Assembly: GCA_964016885.1 (NCBI GenBank)
Contig: OZ024743.1
Coordinates: forward strand, 341,688,907-341,752,906
Source of the DNA: Eledone cirrhosa
Lineage: Eukaryota > Mollusca > Cephalopoda > Octopoda > Eledonidae
Reading direction: 5' to 3'
Length of the DNA stretch: 64,000 nucleotides
Both the position numbers and the translations under genes were made by a program. Below are positions 50,416 to 62,382 of the stretch, piece by piece. Within the stretch, counting starts at the first letter, position 1, and every line of letters starts with the position of its first letter. The notes under the pieces are model-generated. The model was not told the origin of the DNA, did not search any database, and saw only the letters and a program-made list of their open reading frames with translations.

Positions 50416-50480
<65 letters not shown>
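50416..50480. repeat. (TA)n microsatellite
   Basis: Direct reading. Right boundary of retrozyme family 3. Confidence 0.95.
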
Positions 50481-50483
<3 letters not shown>

Positions 50484-51127
50484 GTGTGTGTGTGTATGAA
50501 TATGTAAGTATGCCAGGTCGCTCTTTAGGAATACTGGTAACATTTAACCAAGTACAAACCGTGCATGGTTGGTTTGTCGGTGACTAAATCGGCAACCCAC
50601 CAAGCTTGCTTGGTGAGAAGGGTGATTTTGGACGCACTGAGGGATGAACACCAAAACACGTCAAAGGACGGAGGAACTCACGAGGGTCAACAGCTATCCA
50701 ATAATGTATGTACATAAGTATATATGCTTTTATATAATGCATATATTTTTATTCATAAATACATTTCAATCAATTTCATTTTTTAAATAGATGATCTGTG
50801 ATGGGAATGTATGTATGTTATCTCTTTCTCTTAATTTCGAGTATATTTATTTGACCGGCCACCTTCTCCCCATAACGGCATTCCTGTTTTAACGACATCA
50901 CAACTTTCTCCGGCTTAGCCTGTTCCCCCCCTTTTTGGAACTTTCCCCCGTTGATGGGCGTGAGCCCGAAATATTGGGATTAAATCTCCACTACGGTAAC
51001 CCTTCTACCTTTGTTTTGTTTTCATCTTTGTCTCTCTCAATCTTCACTTTCTCCTATTTCTCCTATCTATCATTCACTTCCTACCTCGAGATTTCCCTTC
51101 TGCATTGTTGTGGCTTTCTAAACTACG

Positions 51128-51202
<75 letters not shown>

Positions 51203-51914
51203 TTATCAAACTATCAGAATAAAAGATTACAGTTAAAAATGCAATTAAAAAAACAACGAAGTCAGAAAAAATCATAGTCAGAAACATGTAATGTTAGTTG
51301 TTTGTGTTTCTTGGAGAAAACTGAAGTTTATAGTGAAAATCATGGTGATATTTGTATTAAAGCTTTTCCTTTAAGAAAACCTTTAACGCAACTAACACTA
51401 TTTGCGTGTGTGTTGTATTGCTATAAATACCCAGAAGATAAGAGAGAATGCAACATATGAGACGCGTTGTAACGCATTATATTATGAATTAATCTACCTC
51501 AAAATTGTCATTGCACGATATATGTTTTATCGCTGTAAGTTTGGGAACTTGACTGACGCGAAATCCTTTAAAGTTCGTTCTGGTAATGACAATAATGATG
51601 CAATATTAGTGCGTCATCATTATTGTCTTTGGAACAGGTAATAGAACGTTCAGGTTCACCACTACTGGAGATTTTCTGACATGGAAAAGTTTTACTCTTT
51701 GAATTCTGAAGCCATAATGGACAAGTCTTTCACTTGAATCTGTTCTAACCACAAATAAAATAACCTCGAAATTTTCTCCTATTTCTCCTATCTATCATTC
51801 ACTTGCTACCTCGAGATTTCCCTTCTGCATTGTTGTGGCTTTCTAAACTCCGTATTTTACACATTTCAATATGCTTCAAGCAAACTTTAACACCCTCATA
51901 TATATATATATATA
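50481..51914. other. No gene seen; microsatellite and duplicated snippet
   Basis: (TA)n at 51132-51198. The block TTTCTCCTATTTCTCCTATC...TGTGGCTTTCTAAACT occurs at 51050-51125 and 51773-51850. A 13-bp perfect hairpin GACAATAATGATG/CATCATTATTGTC lies at 51589-51632. Confidence 0.6.
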
Positions 51915-53045
51915 TAACGAAGGAAATGTGGTAAGGAACCAGGTGGACCATAACGCACCAAAGTACTCAATACTTAGGGTAGTAGAGTGGGTAATAGAAA
52001 CGAGTAGGACCCCGACGGCTGAGCTCAAGCCGTTTCGACGGCTAATTCTGGACTAAATGAAAATGTTTATCTTGGTATTTGAAATGCCGAGCTTCTCAGG
52101 GGGTAATTCCATATATGGTAAAAGTGATTGTCACAAGGATTGGTCAAAAGTTTGTTGTTGAGACATAATAAATCTATCAAAGCAATTTGTGGAGGGAAGG
52201 CGTAGCTGAACCTGCCAGTAGAAGAAAGAGGGAGAGGGGGTGGAGGAAACCCAGTCGTGGTTGATAGTGCCAACCACGGCTGGGCAGGAAGTCAAAGAAG
52301 ATACTAGGGAGGGGAGGGGGAGGAAGTCGAAACAATAAGTAAAACAATATGGGGTAAATATATAGAATAATACCGGGAGTGTTAAAAAACAATTAAGTGT
52401 AAAGTAAAAAAACAATTTCTGGTTACTATAACCTAAGGACAGCTATCAAGTCTCTCACTGGTACTGCTAGACTAATGAAAGGTTTACTAGGTGGGACGGA
52501 ATTATAATGAGACCCTTTTAAGAGGTATAAGTAAACAACCGAATATATCTTACGGTGACGGGTCAACAAGTGGGGGGGGGGGGGGCAAAATACTAAAGAA
52601 ACTACCAAGAAATAATAAATCAGAGTCCCGAGACAAGTACGAAATAAAAGTTTCTACCCCAGGCACAAGGCCAGCAACCACGCATTGCCAAAAAAATATA
52701 AACTAATACGAAATAATAATTCAGAATCCCGAAAAACAATACTAATACTTGTTTCTACTTTAGGCACAAGGCCAGCAATTACCCAGTGCATTACTGGTAC
52801 TTTATTTTATCGACCCCGTAAGGATGAAAGGCAAAGTCAACCTCGGCGGGATTTGAACTCAGATCGTAAAGGGACGTAACTATGCTTGAAAGCATGGCGT
52901 CCGACCCTCTACCGATACTGCCAATCCACCGACTATCTCTAAGGGTGCCGCCACGCTACAAAAATTCTAGTGCAAACTACATAAATGCTCGTACGGAGTA
53001 TATGTAAAATTTGATACGGAAAATTAATTCAGAATCCCCCCCCCC
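51915..53045 (-). repeat. PLE pseudo-LTR, left direct copy, with SINE insertion
   Basis: About 950 bp plus a SINE. Begins ACGAAGGAAATGTGGTAAGG, includes the AGCCGTTTCGACGGCT hairpin and a purine-rich stretch at 52200-52325. Direct repeat of 55724-56643 at over 95 percent by eye. The PLE reading frame lies between the two. A poly-G run at 52574 and poly-C at 53038 break the match. Confidence 0.88.
52749..52930 (-). repeat. Cephalopod SINE inserted in the left pLTR
   Basis: Full SINE on the minus strand (TTTAGGCACAAGGCCAGC end, CTACCGATACTGCCAATCCACC head). The right pLTR at about 56545 has the uninterrupted site AATACTATCTC, an empty target that fixes the insertion point. An older SINE tail remnant lies at 52647-52690. 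Confidence 0.92.
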
Positions 53046-53463
53046 CCCCTAAAAAAAATTAAAATAATTAAATAAATAGATAAATATTGATATACGAGAA
53101 ATTAAAGCAAAGATACCACTAAAAAATATAGAAAGCACGGGAAAGGTGCGGCCATCGGATAAGAAGGCTAGTATCCGGGGTCTAACACATCTGCTATAAA
53201 AAGCGGAGTCGGCCAAATCTATCATAGATTAGGGGAAGGGGGTGGGGGTACTGAGGTTACAAGGGACCGAGGGGCTGCCTCGGGTGGGCGAGAAAGTAAA
53301 AGGACGAAGACAAAGAAAGAGGACTGGGGTGGAAGGACTAGGGAGGGATGGGGGAAGAATGAAATATAGAGGAAGTGATAAAAAGATATAGAAGAAGATA
53401 TTAGGTCTACCTTTGCAAGCAGGGATTACCCGATACAAAATCGGCAAGTGGGGTGTTATAGCC
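53046..53463 (-). other. 3' non-coding region of the PLE
   Basis: GA-rich sequence whose inverted copy is 57445-57830. No coding signal. Confidence 0.6.
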
Positions 53464-55777
53464 CTAGTCTACCCCTCCCGGGTCATTATGGGGTTTGAGG
53501 GCAAGGTAAGTCCTATGCAATCGATGTTTACATGCAGTTACCAGTTCATCTATCTTGTTATAGGAGTTGGTCCGTCGAGAACAGCATTTGTAAAGTTTCC
53601 TCCGAGCATAAATTGCACGGACGGCATCCTCCCGTGTAAGAGTTGGCTCTGGACAGGAAGCTCCAAGTGAGATCATAGGTAATAATGTTATCCTTGAGGT
53701 CCCATATGTGGCCCGAATGTGTAGTGGCGTGACTAAACGCCAGGCCGGGTTTCGGAAGGTATGTCTGTGTTGGTATAGCCGGGTCTTGAAGTCACATGCG
53801 GTTAATCCTATATAGGCTTTGTTGGAGGCGTCCGTCCTCACGTTGCACTGGTAGATCACATTACGATCTCTGCGTCTGTTGTCGAGGGGGCAAATGGATC
53901 CATCAGGACAGTTGCACCTCCTGGTCGGCTCTCCACTGCTATTTCGGTTATTTCTTCCATGGGGGTTAATTTTTTTGTTATTAGAGGGGACGATGTTTTG
54001 TGCAAAGTTTGGTGTGGTGCTGTAGGAGAGTTTGATGGTATTTTTTGTTAATTATGTTGTGGTAGCGGTGTTGTAGTGGCAAGTGTCTTTCAATGAGCCT
54101 AAAGAAGATTTTCCCGATAGGAGTTGTCACCTCGGCGTTGTGGGGAGGATTGAACCATGTTACGTTGCGTGAACGGTGGTGTCGCCTGCTAGTTCCGCTA
54201 ATAGAAGCTCAACAGTAGGATATTTCCTCCCGGAAATCACTCCGCATGAGGGCCTGGTTGTAGTAAGGCGCATGTTCCTCGAATATCTGCTCATTAGCTG
54301 ACAAATGAGATATGCGGAGGGAGATGTTTTTAACCAGGTTATTTGTGATGTTCCTAGGATGGTTTGGCCGGCGGTAGATGTAGTGTAGGTTGTCGTTAGG
54401 TTTCCTGTATGGGTAGTACATATCATTATCGAGATCAAGGGTAACATCCAGGAAGTTAACTCGGGTCAGGTACGTTTATAGGGTTATTTTAAATCCCCAG
54501 ACGCGGAAGAAGCTGATTAATTGTTTACGGACCCGATCTGTACTACTGGGGTTGTACCCTTTAAGGGTAAGGAGCCCATCATCACGGTACAATCCACCGC
54601 CGAATGCAGGAAACAAATCGGTGAGTTTGGCTATTAGGAATAATCCTATAAGATCTGTGACCTCAGCCGAATCCGTCGCGCCCATGCTGACGTCGAAGGG
54701 TGAGTCGGGAGCTCTCTTTATCCATTTGGAGTTGTCGAAGAGTAAGACTGTCTTCCTGGCGTGGAGGATGATGTTTCTTTCCTGGTCGGTGATGGGCACA
54801 AGTGTTTCGGCGAAGTCCAAGGCAGCCGTAAGTAGCGGTAAGGTGATTGAAGCATAGTAACTCTCTATATCAAACTGGATGAATTTAGTGTCTCGTTTTT
54901 CCTCCATATTGCTGAACCATGAGATCACTTCCTGGGTATTGATCCATAGGCTAAGTCTGGCGTGTTGCTTAACTTTTGGTATCACGCGGTCTAGGATTTT
55001 TTTGCTGATTCTCCCTATGTCGAACTTCGTTGGGTTTATAAGCCTGATAGAAGGTTTACGGTCGAAATCGGATTTGTGGTCCTTCAGTGTGAAGTAGGGT
55101 GTCCGTGGGTCTAGTGGTTCCGACGCGGTCGGCGACCCCGAGGCTGGAGGTAATTTGTTGCCATCTCGATTTATGTCCTCGATGCATGAGTGGTTAGCCT
55201 TTTTATAGGTGGAGTTTAGGCTGCTCCTGATCAGTGTGTGGTATCTGTCGGGGTTGACAAAGTAGAGGTTACTAGTTTTATCCGAGTGCACCATGATGTC
55301 GTTGGTGTTATCGTACTCTGTTAAGTTGCTACAGAGTTTTTGTAGGAATCGGTTGTGTCTGGGTTTGAATTTAATGTTCTTGACCAGTTGGAAAAGGTCA
55401 TTCTCGAAGGGTGAGAGAATAGGGTTCGGAGGGGGTGATTTGTAGGTAATAAATCCGAATCTCTCCTTGATACCGAAGTCCTGATTCTCGCAATATCTGT
55501 CGTAGAAAAAAGTTCTCCATCTACGTCTTTTCGCAAATGGATCGATTTTTTGCGTGAGCATCCGAAGGTAAAGTTTTTTCGGTGGGACTGGGATTTTCTT
55601 GGTAGAGAAGTCGGTGTTGTGTTTTCGCATGGTGCGGGTGAAAGTACTTGAGCTTAGCGGAAAAGTCTGGATACGGCGTGATAGGGTCGGAAAGTGCTCT
55701 ACTACGGGAATAGGAGCTGGATAACAAAGGAAATGTGGTAAGGAACCAGGTGGACCATAACACACCAAAGTACTCAA
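53464..55777 (-). pseudogene. Penelope-like element 8, nearly full length: reverse transcriptase and GIY-YIG endonuclease
   Basis: Opens at 55777; native homology probably starts near the Met at 55630, because the first 40-odd codons come from the pLTR. RT landmarks in the 433-codon first frame: KDHK (232-235), RLINP (245-249), motif A FIQFDIESYYASI (299-311, Asp 303), motif B SMGATDSAEVTDLIGLF (364-380), and motif C LYRDDGLL (396-403). A TAA at 54476 interrupts GFKITL; the same frame continues VNFLDVTLDLDND, LHYIYRRPNHPRN, HLSANEQIFEEHAPYYN, then a TGA, then RNVTWFNPPHNAEV. Frames then shift. The Cys cluster CNCPDGSICPL, IYQCNVRTDASNKAYIGLTA and FKTRLYQHRHTF form the endonuclease, followed by a short out-of-frame stretch. 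Two in-frame stops and about two indels make it defective, yet the catalytic boxes are intact. Flanked by direct pLTRs. Confidence 0.92.
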
Positions 55778-56643
55778 TACTTAGGGTAGTAGAGTGGGTA
55801 ATAGAAACGAGTAGGACCCCGACGGCTGAGCTCAAGCCGTTTCGACTGCTAATTCTGGACTAAATGAAAATGTTTATCCTGGTATTTGAAATGCCGAGCT
55901 TCTCAGGGGGTAATTCCATATATGGTAAAAGTGATTGTCACAAGGATTGGTCAAAAGTTTGTTGTTGAGACATAATAATTCTATCAAAGCAATTTGTGGA
56001 GGGAAGGCGTAGCTGAACCTGCCAGTAGAAGAAAAAGGGAGAGGGGGTGGAGGAAACCCAGTCGTGGTTGATAGTGCCAACCACGGCTGGGCAGGAGGTC
56101 AAAGAAGATACTAGGGAGGGGAGGGGGAGGAAGTCGAAACAATAAGTAAAACAATATGGGGTAAATATATAGAAAAATACCGGGAGTGTTAAAAAACAAT
56201 TAAGTGTAAAGTAAAAAACAATTTCTGGTTACTATAACCTAAGGACAGCTATCAAGTCTCTCACTGGTACTGCTAGACTAATGAAAGGTTTACTAGGTGG
56301 GGCGGAATTATAATGAGACCCTTTTAAGAGGTATAAGTAAGCAACCGAATATATCTTACGGTGACGGGTCAACAAGTGGGGGGTCAAAATACTAAAGAAA
56401 CTACCACGAAATAATAAATCAGAGTCCGAGACCAGTAGGAAATAAAAGTTTCTACCCCAGGCACAAGGCCTGCAACCACCCAGTGCCAACAAAATATAAA
56501 CTAATACGAAATAATAATTCAGAATCCCGAAAAACAATACTAATACTATCTCTAAGGGTGCCGCCACGCTACAAAAATTCTAGTGCAAACTACATAAATG
56601 CTCGTACGAAGTATATGTACAATTTGGTACGGAAAATTAATTC
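55724..56643 (-). repeat. PLE pseudo-LTR, right direct copy
   Basis: Direct repeat of 51915-53045 without the SINE. It is also the left arm (55863-56643) of an inverted repeat whose right arm is 57848-58526. Confidence 0.9.
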
Positions 56644-57444
56644 AGAATCAATACCCAGGAAGTGATGTCATGGTTCAGCAATATGGAGGAAAAACGAGAC
56701 AGTAAATTCATCCAGTTTGGCGGAACCAGCAGGCGACACCGCCACTCACGCAACGTAACATGGTTCAATCCTCCCCACAATGCCGACGTGACAACTCCTG
56801 TCGGGAAAATCTTCTTTAGGCTCATTGAAAAACACATCCCACTACAACACCGCTACCACAACATGATTAACAAAAATACCATCAAACTCTCCTACAGCGC
56901 ACCACACCAAACTTTGCACAAAACATCTTCTCCTCTAATAACAAAAAACTCAACCCCCATGGAAGAAATAACCGAAATAGCAGTGGAGAGCCGACTAGGA
57001 GGGCAACTGTCCTGATGGATCCCTTTGCCCCTCGACAACAGATGCAGAGATCGTAATGTGATCTAGCAGTGCAACGTGAGGACGGACACCTCCAACAAAG
57101 CCTATATAGCATTAACCGCATGTGACTTCAAGACCCGGCTATACCAACACAGACATACCTTCCGAAACCCGACCCGGCGTCAGTCACGCCACTACACTTT
57201 CGGCCACATATGGGACCTCAAGGATAACAATATTACCTATGATCTCACTTGGAGCTTCCTGTCCAGAGCCAACTCTTGCACGGGAGGACGCCGTCCGTGC
57301 AATTTATGCTCGGAGGAAACTTTACAAATGCTGTTCTCGACGGACCAACTACTAAACAAGAAAGATGAACTGGTAACTGCATGTAAACACCGATTGCATA
57401 GGACTTACCTTGCCTCAAAGCCCATAATGACCCGGGAGGGGTAG
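56637..57444 (+). pseudogene. Penelope-like element 9: internally deleted copy with near-intact endonuclease
   Basis: Starts inside the RT just before motif A (TQEVMSWFSNMEEKRDSKF, then IQF) and jumps at about 56720 to GGTSRRHRHSRNVTWFNPP after the thumb, so motifs A to C are gone while the frame is kept. The linker frame ends near 57015. The endonuclease follows at 57060-57444: AYIALTACDFKTRLYQHRHTF (YIG changed to YIA), HIWDLKDNNITYDLTWSFL, RPCNLCSEETLQMLF, DELVTACKHRLHRTYL. It is the close relative of element 8 in opposite orientation, so both EN domains face each other across a shared pLTR. Confidence 0.9.
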
Positions 57445-57847
57445 ACTAGGGCTATAACACCCCACTTGCCGATTTTGTATCGGGTAATCCCTGCTTGCAA
57501 GGTAGACCTAATATCTTCTTCTATATCTTTTTATCACTTCCTCTATATTTCATTCCCCATCCCTCCCTAGTCCTTCCACCCCAGTCCTCTTTCTTTGTCT
57601 TCGTCCTTTTACTTTCTCGCCCACCCGAGGCAGCCCCTCGGTCCCTTGTAACCTCAGTACCCCCACCCCCTTCCCCTAATCTATGATAGATTTGGCCGAC
57701 TCCGCTTTTTATAGCAGATGTGTTAGACCCCGGATACTAGCCTTCTTATCGATGGCCGCACCTTTCCCGTGCTTTCTATATTTTTTAGTGGTATCTTTGC
57801 TTTAATTTCTCGTATATCAGTATTTTCTTGGGGGGGGGGGGGGATTC

Positions 57848-58526
57848 TGAATTAATTTTCCGTATCAAATTTGACATATACTTCGTACGAGCATTTATGT
57901 AGTTTGCACTAGAATTTTTGTAGCGTGGCGGCACCCTTTGAGATAGTAATAGTATTCTTTTGACCCGTCACCGTAAGATATATTCGGTTGTTTACTTATA
58001 CCTCTTAAAAGGGTCTCATTATAATTCCGTCCCACCTAGTAAACCTTTCATTAGTCTAGCAGTACCAGTTAGAGACTTGATAGCTGTCCTTAGGTTATAG
58101 TAACCAGAAATTGTTTTTTACTTTACACTTAATTGTTTTTTAACACTCCCGGTATTTTTCTATATATTTACCCCATATTGTTTTACTTATTGTTTCGACT
58201 TCTCCCCCCCCCCCCTAGTATCTTCTTTGACCTCCTGTCCAGCCATGGTTGGCACTATCAACCACGACTGGGTTTCCTCCACCCCCTCTCCCTCTTTTTT
58301 CTACTGGCAGGTTTAGCTACCCCTTCCCTTCACAAATTGCCATGATAGAATTATTATGTCTCAACAACAAACTTTTGAAAAATCCTTGTGACAATCACTT
58401 TTACCATATATGGAATTACCCCCTGAGAAGCTCGACATTTCAAATACCAGTATTAAAAATGTTCATTTAGTCCAGAATTAGCCGTCGAAACGGCTTGAGC
58501 TCAGCCGTCGGGGTCCTACTCGTTCC
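57848..58526 (+). repeat. PLE pseudo-LTR, inverted copy
   Basis: Inverse of 55863-56643 with one internal deletion (the segment with the old SINE tail) near 57955. Ends with the AGCCGTCGAAACGGCT hairpin and TCGGGGTCCTACTCGTTCC, then (TA)n. Confidence 0.88.
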
Positions 58527-58536
58527 TATATATATA

Positions 58537-58846
58537 TATATATATAAAGAAAAAGAGATGAAATCGAAAATGCAACTGAAGTCTTATTTTCTTTTTAAAT
58601 ATATATATTTAGTTGGTTCCTTTACCGGTTTCGCAGTTCTTCTGCTTTTCAAAAGGTGAGTTGAGATGGAGGGTCTGTGGTTTTTCTCACATGTGAGAAA
58701 AACCACAGACCCTCCATCTCAACTCACCTTTTGAAAAGCAGAAGAACTGCGAAACCGGTAAAGGAACCAAATAAATATATATATTTTTTAAAAGAATAAG
58801 ACTTCAGTTGCATTTTCGATTTCATCTCTTTTTCTTTATACTTTCA
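58537..58846. repeat. Palindrome N of about 310 bp
   Basis: Near-perfect inverted repeat centred on CTCACATGTGAG (58686-58697). Each arm has GAAACCGGTAAAGGAACC preceded by a GCA-N7-TGC hairpin. The GAAAC-CG-GUA part fits a hammerhead 3' half. The upstream core reads CAGAAGA in place of CUGANGA. Confidence 0.9.
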
Positions 58847-58901
58847 CTCGTGTAGGACACCTCGGTTATTTTTCATTTTGTAAAAAAAACCTCACTTTCT
58901 A

Positions 58902-58931
<30 letters not shown>
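58847..58931. repeat. Terminal-repeat end shared in inverse with 62383-62450
   Basis: GTAGGACACCTCGGTTATTT, then AAAACCTCACTTTCTAATAT, matches 62390-62445 inverted. (TA)n-(GA)n at 58902-58931. About 3.5 kb of other repeats separates the two halves. Confidence 0.8.
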
Positions 58932-58932
<1 letters not shown>

Positions 58933-60775
58933 TTACAATAATCAAAGTTCAGTTTAAGTCATTTATTTGCTTACAATTGTTTCCTCCAAACCGAGGTTTG
59001 GATTCTTCGGAGCAACTATTTACTGATCTATAACATACTTAACCTCCTTTTCAACCCAAGAGACACATAAAACATATGCGCATACGATCAGTTCAATGAA
59101 TTATGCACAGGAGATGCATGAGTTAGGAGCCTCTGTGTTGCCTGGTGACCTGACCGGCACCTTTTGACGAGAGAACCGGCCACCGGACCACCCTGGTGAA
59201 TTTATTGGGTATGCAGTCATACTACGACCTGAATCTCGCCGGGAGTCATGTATGATAATAAGACCATTACTGATAGTGAGACCCATGTAATTAATTATGT
59301 AGTCTGACTCTTCTTATGGATTGGCCGGGTGTGGCACCCCATGTTGATTGTAGTCATCATGATACGAACTCCTTTAGTACTTGTTACTGGACTCCACTCT
59401 AGCTTGTAGATGGTGGGATACCTGATCTATATGTGGGATGTGAGTTTATGTATTACTTGGTGGCCCGACAGGTGCCCTGGTATGAGAGATTTAATCTCCA
59501 GATTGTAATCATCTTGATGTGAACTCCTTTAGTACCTATTAATAGACTCCACTCTAACTTGTAGATGTGATACTTAATTGATTTATATATGAGATGGGGG
59601 TTGTCTATTGCTTGATGACCAGACTAGTGCCTTTATATGTGAAATTGGATCTCCGGACCATACCGAAGATTTACTGGAGATTCAGACATGCAATGACCCG
59701 AAGCCTACCGGGGGGCATATATAATAGTGGGACCATACCAAGTCCTACTGTTATATTACATTTGCATGGAACAGTGACTTGAGAGTCTGACTCCTCTTAT
59801 AGAATGTTCAGATATGACACCCCTTAATGTATGGTAATCATCCTAATATATACACCCTTGTACTTCTTAATGGACAACTCTCTAACCTATACTTGGGAAA
59901 CATACTCTAGAAATTAGTTATAACTTCATATGATAGGCACGTATTTGAATCACCATTAATGTAGTTTAGGATAGTAATTTAACTAGGATAACTAGCTAGT
60001 TACCTCCCCTTACGCATTAATTCCCCTTAGTCATTCAGACACTTCCGGAATCTGGACAGCATGATCTATTAATTAAGAACCGACTGGATACGGTTTATAA
60101 CTTGATTATATGCTGAACCATCGTGAATCATACGATAGACACGTGTTCTATATATTGCGTCTCATGGATTATGTGAGTGGTGGTGTGAGCGAAGACAGTG
60201 GTACGGCTTTGCCTACGATACAATAAGGTTTATAGTATGTTGAAAGTTTGTGATATTTTGGTGTTTCCCTGCATCCGAGACTGTATATCATACAGATGTA
60301 TGAGAATAAATGACTTAATAATTCAGCCCACATAATAAGATCGATTGCCTGCTTCAACTGCCTGACCCTGCAAATATCATTCTGACGCACTCTAATCATG
60401 TATAAATAAGACACGCGTGCATGCTACACGTGAGATTGTTTCATACACTGACTACTCTAAGCTTTCCTCTTGCTTTATCTTCATAGACTGCCAACGCTTC
60501 ATGTTTATCTTTATTTTCATTCTTGCTTTTATTTTTATTTTTATTTTTATCCTGTAACCTTTACATGTAAATTGCCATGCTATATCATTTGATGAATGTC
60601 ACCCCACTGTTGATCAATATGCGCATATGTTTTATGTGTCTCTTGGGTTGAAAAGGAGGTCAAGTATGTTATAGATCAGTAAATAGTTGCCCCGAAGAAT
60701 CCAAACCTCGGTTTGGAGGAAACAATTGTAAGCAAATAAATGACTTAAACTGAACTTTGATTATTGTAATCTCTA
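58932..60775. repeat. Fold-back O: 165-bp arms around a degenerate tandem array
   Basis: Arms 58932-59095 and 60613-60775 (AAACCGAGGTTTGGATTCTTC; ACTGATCTATAACATACTT). The interior 59130-59950 has degenerate repeats: CTCCTTTAGTACTTGTTACTG at 59370 against 59526, and TCTGACTCTTCTTATGGA at 59300 against 59781, suggesting a higher-order unit of about 480 bp. No protein or hammerhead core seen. Confidence 0.8.
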
Positions 60776-60940
60776 TATAACTGCTCTGTAAAACAACTGA
60801 TGTTATTACATTGAGCTATTTATCTTACTGGTAATAGGATAGTAATTAATGACTATCTTTCACTATTTAGGGTTTGTATATATAATATATTAACATTAAA
60901 GGTTTTATTACATACATAACCATAAATAGTACCCGTAATA

Positions 60941-61005
<65 letters not shown>

Positions 61006-61329
61006 TGTGCTATGATTTACTAAGTGACTTCTATCGGCATGTTTAATTAAATTCTGAGGACACCTACAGTCTATACTTACAAAAGACAAATTATAAAATA
61101 AAATGTTTTACAAATATGTAGCATAACCTGTGTAGAAACAATTGTCAGTTTTTAAATGCCTGAAACTCTTAAATAATTTAGTTTGTAAAAAACTGTAAAG
61201 ATATAACAGCGCTACATAAGCCTATCTTTTCATTGAGCTAAGAAATAACATCTAGTAAATGAGTAACATTTATTAATATTACTATCATATAGTATAAATA
61301 TACATATATATATATATATATTTATATAC

Positions 61330-61373
<44 letters not shown>

Positions 61374-61465
61374 AGATTCAAGTTACCTCTCTTTTCATCA
61401 CAGGATTTTATCATTTAAAAATAGGTTTGTGCGCACATCAGCGTGTGTGTGATTTAGAATAAGCT

Positions 61466-61531
<66 letters not shown>

Positions 61532-61557
61532 TATACACACATATATATATATATAGT
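60776..61557. other. No gene seen; AT-rich with microsatellites
   Basis: (TA)n at 60943-61001, (GA)n-(G)n at 61328-61374 and (TA)n at 61471-61524. Confidence 0.6.
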
Positions 61558-62382
61558 GAAAAATGGAACAGGAACAAAACAGAGAGGCAGTACGAAGAAA
61601 AGTTTATTAGTTTCACCTTCTTGAGAGTGGGGTGGTGGGGGTGACGTTTTGAGCATAAGCCCTTCTTCAGGCGAAAAGTGTGTGGGAAGAGAGTTCTGAG
61701 GGTGTGTAGAGAGTGGATGAGAGGCATTTAGAAAAAAAGTGGGGAGTGGAAAGGGGGGAAAACAGTGGCAGGTGTACAAAAAATAAATAAATAAATAAAT
61801 AAACATGAAGATAAACAAGTGGTGGAAGGGTGTTGTGCGTGATGGGGTGGTGGCTGGTGGAGCGGGGAGAGGGAGGCGGGGTGTCAGAGCGGGGAGGGCT
61901 GAGGTGGTGTATGTGTGTGTGGGTGTGTGTATGTGAATGAGAGAGTTGGGGGAAGAACGAGGTTCCATGTTCAGGAAAAGGAGTGTGTGTGGGGTAGGGT
62001 GTAGGTCGGTGTGTGTGTGCGCGTGTGGAGGGGGAGGGGTCATAGGGTGGGGAGAGGGGAGATAGGATTCCGGAGCCTGAGTGTGTATATATGTGGGGGT
62101 ACGCACGTGTGTGTGGTGTTTATACCTATTGTGGATGTAGGTGGCGTGGTTCGAAAAAAGATGTTTGTGAGTGTATGTCCGTGGGTAAATTCCTAAGGTA
62201 GTTCCGTAGAGGGTGTGGTGCGTTGCCGGATATTTTCTATGTGATGGAGTTGATAGTGGGAACGATGGCCAATGGCGTGTAATCCGTGATTATGTTGGTC
62301 GGAAGCGGGGAGATGTGGGGTGCCCGCGCAACAGGAAGTGGTCAGAGGGTTAAGGCAGGAGGAGGGTAGAGGATATATATAT
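61558..62382 (-). repeat. PLE-type terminal region, purine/GT-rich, with hammerhead relic
   Basis: G/T-rich sequence resembling the arms of fold-back B. At 61670-61644 the minus strand reads CUGAAGA, stem II GGGC-UUAU-GCUC, AAAAC, GUC. CUGAAGA fits CUGANGA, but GAAA has become AAAA (G12 lost). Bounded by (TA)n on both sides. Confidence 0.45.

Noticed and set aside
58735..58770. CAGAAGA...GAAACCGGUAA in palindrome N as a functional hammerhead
   Set aside because: U4 is lost and stem II is almost absent. Kept only as a possible relic.
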